Below are positions 56,089-59,234 of a stretch of DNA of 59,234 bases, in pieces; position 1 is the stretch's first letter, and the number at the start of each line of letters is the position of its first letter. The stretch comes from Nesterenkonia sp. (GTDB lineage Bacteria; Actinomycetota; Actinomycetes; Actinomycetales; Micrococcaceae): assembly GCF_029265375.1 (NCBI RefSeq), contig NZ_JAJUJJ010000018.1:1-59234 (forward strand), read 5' to 3'. Position numbers and translations under genes: made by a program. The notes under the pieces were generated by a model that saw only the letters and a list, made by a program, of their open reading frames with translations, made no database searches and was not told the DNA's origin.

Positions 56089-58482
56089 GTGAGCGACCAG
56101 GGCGCACGGGCCATGCACCAGGCGGCAGCGGCTGCCGCCGCGGCTGAACCTGCGCCCGGAGCGGCTGAGCCGGGCGGTGCTGCGCCGGGAGCTGGGGCTC
56201 GCAGCGGACGCTCGGTCGGCTCGCTGACCAGCTCGGGCGACTCTCCGCTGCTGGAACCGCTGCTGCGTGCGATGCGCGCCAATGACGCCGAGGACGATCT
56301 TCCCCTGATCCGCCGGGCCTTCGAGGTGGCCCAGCATCACCACCGGGATCAGAAGCGCAAGTCCGGCGACCCCTACATCACCCACCCGGTGGCAGTGGCC
56401 ACCATTCTGGCCGAGCTCGGCCTCAACGGCTCCACTCTGGCGGCCGCTCTGCTGCATGACACCGTGGAGGACACCGACTACTCCTTGGAGCAGCTGACTG
56501 CGGATTTCGGTGATGAGATCGCGCTGCTGGTGGACGGGGTCACCAAGCTGGACAAGCTGAAGTTCGGCGATGCGGCTCAGGCTGAGACCGTGCGCAAGAT
56601 GGTCCTGGCGATGGCCAAGGACATCCGGGTGCTGATGATCAAGCTGGCCGACCGGCTGCACAATGCCCGCACCTGGCGCTATGTGCCGGCGGCCTCCAGC
56701 GCCCGGAAGGCCAAGGAGACTCTGGAGATCTTCTCCCCGCTGGCGCACCGGTTGGGGATGAACACCATCAAATGGGAGCTGGAGGACCTCTCCTTCGCCG
56801 CGCTGTATCCGAAGGTGTATGAGGAGATCGTGCGTCTGGTGGGCGACCGGACGCCGCAGCGGGAGAAGTTCCTCTCCGAAGTGCGCAGCACCATCGCCGA
56901 TGATCTGAATTCGGCCAGTATTGCTGCCACGATCACGGGCCGCCCCAAGCACTACTACTCGATCTACCAGAAGATGATCGTCCGTGGAAAAGAGTTCGAC
57001 GACATCCACGATCTGATGGGCGTGCGAGTGCTGGTGGACTCGGTGCGGGACTGCTATGCGGCCCTGGGCACCCTGCATGCGCGGTGGAACCCTCTGCCTG
57101 GGCGGTTCAAGGACTACATCGCGATGCCGAAATTCAATATGTACCAGTCGCTGCACACCACGGTGCTGGGGCCCTCCGGCAAGCCGGTGGAGGTCCAGAT
57201 TCGAACCTACGAGATGCACCGTCGCGCCGAATACGGTGTGGCAGCGCATTGGAAGTACAAGCATCAGCAGTCCAGCGCGCCGAGCGAGGCTGGATCCGCC
57301 GCACCTGCTGCTGCCGCCGGGGCCGGAGCCACCCAGCAGTCGCAGGCCACCGAAGACATCAGCTGGCTTCGCTCCCTGGTGGACTGGCAGTCCGAGACGA
57401 AGGACCCCGACGAGTTCCTGGATTCGCTGCGCTACGAGATCAACGCTCGCGAGGTCTTCGTCTACACCCCGAAGGGGGAGGTCATCTCCCTGCCGGCCGG
57501 GGCCACCCCGGTGGACTTCGCCTACGCGATCCACACCGATGTGGGCCATAAGACCATCGGCGCACGGGTCAACGGGAAGCTGGTCCCGCTGAACTCCGAG
57601 CTGCAGCACGGCGACTGGGTGGAGATATTCACCTCCAAGGCTGAGGGCGCCGGCCCCTCCAATGACTGGATCCATTTTGTGAAGTCGGCCCGTGCGCGGA
57701 ACAAGATCCGCCACTGGTTCTCCAAGGAGCGGCGTGAGGAGTCCATCGAGCGCGGCAAGGAGGCGCTGACCAAGGCGATCCGGAAGTCGAACCTGCCGCT
57801 GCAGAAGGTGATGAACCCGGATGTGCTGCTCAGCGTGGCCCAGCAGCTGCACTACAACGACATCTCTGGACTTTATGCTGGGGTGGGGGAGGATCACGTC
57901 TCCACCCAGAACGTGATCGAGCATCTCACCGCGCTGTTCGACACGGAGGACGAGGAGTCCGAGGAGCACGACACCACTCCCATCACCTCGGCGGGCCCTC
58001 GACGGGCCGAGTACTGCGATGCGGGAGTCATCGTCAAGGGTGCAGGCAATGTGCTGGCAAAGCTCGCGCGGTGCTGCACTCCCGTACCGCCTGATGAGAT
58101 CGAGGGGTTCGTCACCCGCGGGCAGGGCGTCTCCGTCCATCGGGCCGACTGCCGCAATGTGCAGCAGCTCCGGCAGGAGCCCGGCCGCCTGGTGGAGGTG
58201 GAGTGGGCGCCGACGAAGAGCTCCGTCTTCCTGGTGGAGATCCAGGTGGAGGCTCTCGACCGGAAGTCTCTGCTCTCCGACGTCACCCGCACCCTCGCCG
58301 AGTCTCAGGTCAATATTCTCTCCGCCACGGTCCACACCTCCCGCGACCGGGTCGCGATCTCCCGGTTCAGCTTCGAGATGGGAGACCCGCGCTATCTGAA
58401 CCACGTGCTGAACTCGGTGCGGCGCATCGACGGGGTCTATGACGTCTACCGGACAGTGGGCAAGCGCCGAGAGACGCACTGA
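56089..58482 (+). CDS. relA: Bifunctional (p)ppGpp synthetase/hydrolase
   Basis: This 797-residue RSH protein makes and destroys the stringent-response alarmone. Domains in order: a low-complexity Ala/Gly-rich N-terminus (1-50), HD hydrolase with H123-D124 in [10 protein letters not shown], the synthetase with [12 protein letters not shown] and [15 protein letters not shown] ([27 protein letters not shown] near 463), a zinc-finger-like [10 protein letters not shown] region and a C-terminal ACT domain. Both catalytic centres look intact. The start is GTG. Its 3' end overlaps the convergent next gene by 37 bases. Confidence 0.96.
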   Translation: MSDQGARAMHQAAAAAAAAEPAPGAAEPGGAAPGAGARSGRSVGSLTSSGDSPLLEPLLRAMRANDAEDDLPLIRRAFEVAQHHHRDQKRKSGDPYITHPVAVATILAELGLNGSTLAAALLHDTVEDTDYSLEQLTADFGDEIALLVDGVTKLDKLKFGDAAQAETVRKMVLAMAKDIRVLMIKLADRLHNARTWRYVPAASSARKAKETLEIFSPLAHRLGMNTIKWELEDLSFAALYPKVYEEIVRLVGDRTPQREKFLSEVRSTIADDLNSASIAATITGRPKHYYSIYQKMIVRGKEFDDIHDLMGVRVLVDSVRDCYAALGTLHARWNPLPGRFKDYIAMPKFNMYQSLHTTVLGPSGKPVEVQIRTYEMHRRAEYGVAAHWKYKHQQSSAPSEAGSAAPAAAAGAGATQQSQATEDISWLRSLVDWQSETKDPDEFLDSLRYEINAREVFVYTPKGEVISLPAGATPVDFAYAIHTDVGHKTIGARVNGKLVPLNSELQHGDWVEIFTSKAEGAGPSNDWIHFVKSARARNKIRHWFSKERREESIERGKEALTKAIRKSNLPLQKVMNPDVLLSVAQQLHYNDISGLYAGVGEDHVSTQNVIEHLTALFDTEDEESEEHDTTPITSAGPRRAEYCDAGVIVKGAGNVLAKLARCCTPVPPDEIEGFVTRGQGVSVHRADCRNVQQLRQEPGRLVEVEWAPTKSSVFLVEIQVEALDRKSLLSDVTRTLAESQVNILSATVHTSRDRVAISRFSFEMGDPRYLNHVLNSVRRIDGVYDVYRTVGKRRETH

Positions 58483-59171
58483 GCGGCGGTCTGCTCGACG
58501 GCCTCTGCGCGGGAGGCGGCGGACCGATGCGCCAGCACCGCTTCGGTCAGCTCCTCGGCCCCGAATCCGGCCTGATGGGCCAGCTCGCCGATCAGCTGCA
58601 TTCGATGCTCAGCGGGGTTCTGACCAGTCTCTGCGGCGGTGCAGATCTGACTGCGGTCCGGTCGAAGAGGGTCTGCGGCCTCCGGCCAGTAGCCGAGCTG
58701 CTCGTCGCGGCTGTCTGCATCCATCAGATCCAGACTGCGCTGCGAGGTCAGGGTGCCGATGCCGCGGAAGAGATCGGCTGCGGTGCGCAGCGGAACCGTG
58801 ACCGGCAGCGGGCCGCAGGCTTCTGCCTCACCCTCGGCCAGCGGCACCTGGTGGATCTGCCACCGCTGACGGGTGGGACGGCGGTAGACCCCCGGGGTGA
58901 TGACGGTGATCTTCGCCGGGGCACACCGACCCAGGTGCACCCAGGCGGCGGTCTCTCCGCACAGCACCGCGCAGCGGCGCAGCGTGCGGTTCAGCAGGGC
59001 GGAGGCGGCCGTCGCGCGCGTCTGCGGGGTGTCAGGCAGCTGCTGCTCGGTGTAGACGTCGGCGAGCATCGGACGCAGCAGGCCCTCGGCGCGCATGACT
59101 TGCAGCTCGGCGCCGCTGAACGGATAGCCGGGCCGGTAGATGCCGGTCATCGCTGATGCTGTGCTCTGCAT
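58446..59171 (-). CDS. AbiEi-antitoxin-like protein, orphan
   Basis: This 241-residue protein resembles the AbiEi antitoxin/DUF559-associated family: a conserved stretch [23 protein letters not shown] and [18 protein letters not shown] matches the core that usually reads as Ser-x-x-Ala-Ala and LPVTxxxRTxxDL. The N-terminus ([25 protein letters not shown]) fits the small winged-helix part. No toxin (AbiEii) gene or endonuclease-like C-terminal domain is seen; the C-terminal end is helical. GGAGG sits directly before the ATG at 59171. Family assignment is tentative. Nothing is recognised in 59172-59234. Confidence 0.5.
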   Translation of the reverse strand: MQSTASAMTGIYRPGYPFSGAELQVMRAEGLLRPMLADVYTEQQLPDTPQTRATAASALLNRTLRRCAVLCGETAAWVHLGRCAPAKITVITPGVYRRPTRQRWQIHQVPLAEGEAEACGPLPVTVPLRTAADLFRGIGTLTSQRSLDLMDADSRDEQLGYWPEAADPLRPDRSQICTAAETGQNPAEHRMQLIGELAHQAGFGAEELTEAVLAHRSAASRAEAVEQTAAQCVSRRLPTVR

Positions 59172-59234
59172 GCCTCCAGCCTGGCCCCGGTGCGCATCGA
59201 GCTCAAGGCTGCAGCGTGGATCTGTGGATTACCG

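Noticed and set aside
56041-58479. Long open frame opposite relA
   Set aside because: The relA protein is complete in all domains; the antisense frame is compositional only.

Overview
The window is about 59 kb of high-GC, very gene-dense chromosome from an actinobacterium. GTG and TTG starts are common, many genes have a TAnnnT -10 hexamer 6-9 bases before the start codon (leaderless pattern), and the conserved order thrS-HIT-pgsA ... yebC-ruvCAB-yajC-secDF-rel is present. A MshA-like enzyme, DUF3000, a Gap with a long N-terminal extension and a Mycobacterium-type RpiB fit the same picture. Acidic insertions and general gene content suggest Micrococcales, probably a Micrococcaceae member such as a Nesterenkonia-like species; this placement is inference.

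Layout. 1-270: the start of an IS3-type orfA at the edge, then a terminator hairpin. 271-4005: a glycogen-debranching-type glucosidase and a MerR/HspR-like regulator, divergent from a family 4 glycosyltransferase. 4037-12178: dxs, a Tat/lipoprotein Rieske protein, a FadB-type enzyme, RNase D, DUF3000, threonine aldolase and msrB. 12241-18774: an alpha/beta hydrolase, sufE and a rhodanese, zapE, a PPK2 polyphosphate kinase and 6-phosphogluconate dehydrogenase. 18781-23133: cysteine synthesis (epsC, cysK), msrA, a Nif3-like protein, RNase HI and YaaA. 23314-29306: an aldo/keto reductase broken by two compensating frameshifts, rnpB, gap, ettA, an SSB and a conserved hypothetical. 29345-35425: thioesterase, MshA-like glycosyltransferase, DUF2079 membrane protein, tRNA-Arg, group II truncated haemoglobin, Nei glycosylase and rpiB.

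35503-42210 is a catabolic block. A PucR-type regulator is divergent from a five-gene operon coding for an acyl-CoA dehydrogenase, thiolase, SDR, MaoC hydratase and acyl-CoA ligase. Together these could carry out a complete beta-oxidation-like spiral for an unknown acid, possibly by the (R)-hydroxyacyl route. 42270-58482 is the conserved thrS-to-rel core. A DUF222/HNH endonuclease gene and an M3 peptidase gene sit where relatives usually keep phosphatidylinositol-mannoside and pyridoxal-phosphate genes. The window ends with an orphan AbiEi-like gene.

The most interesting regulatory signals are SOS (LexA)-like boxes before the HNH gene (two) and before ruvA, a PHO-box-like direct repeat before the polyphosphate kinase, and dyads in the two divergent regulator regions. 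No CRISPR array, prophage or complete novel multi-gene system was recognised.
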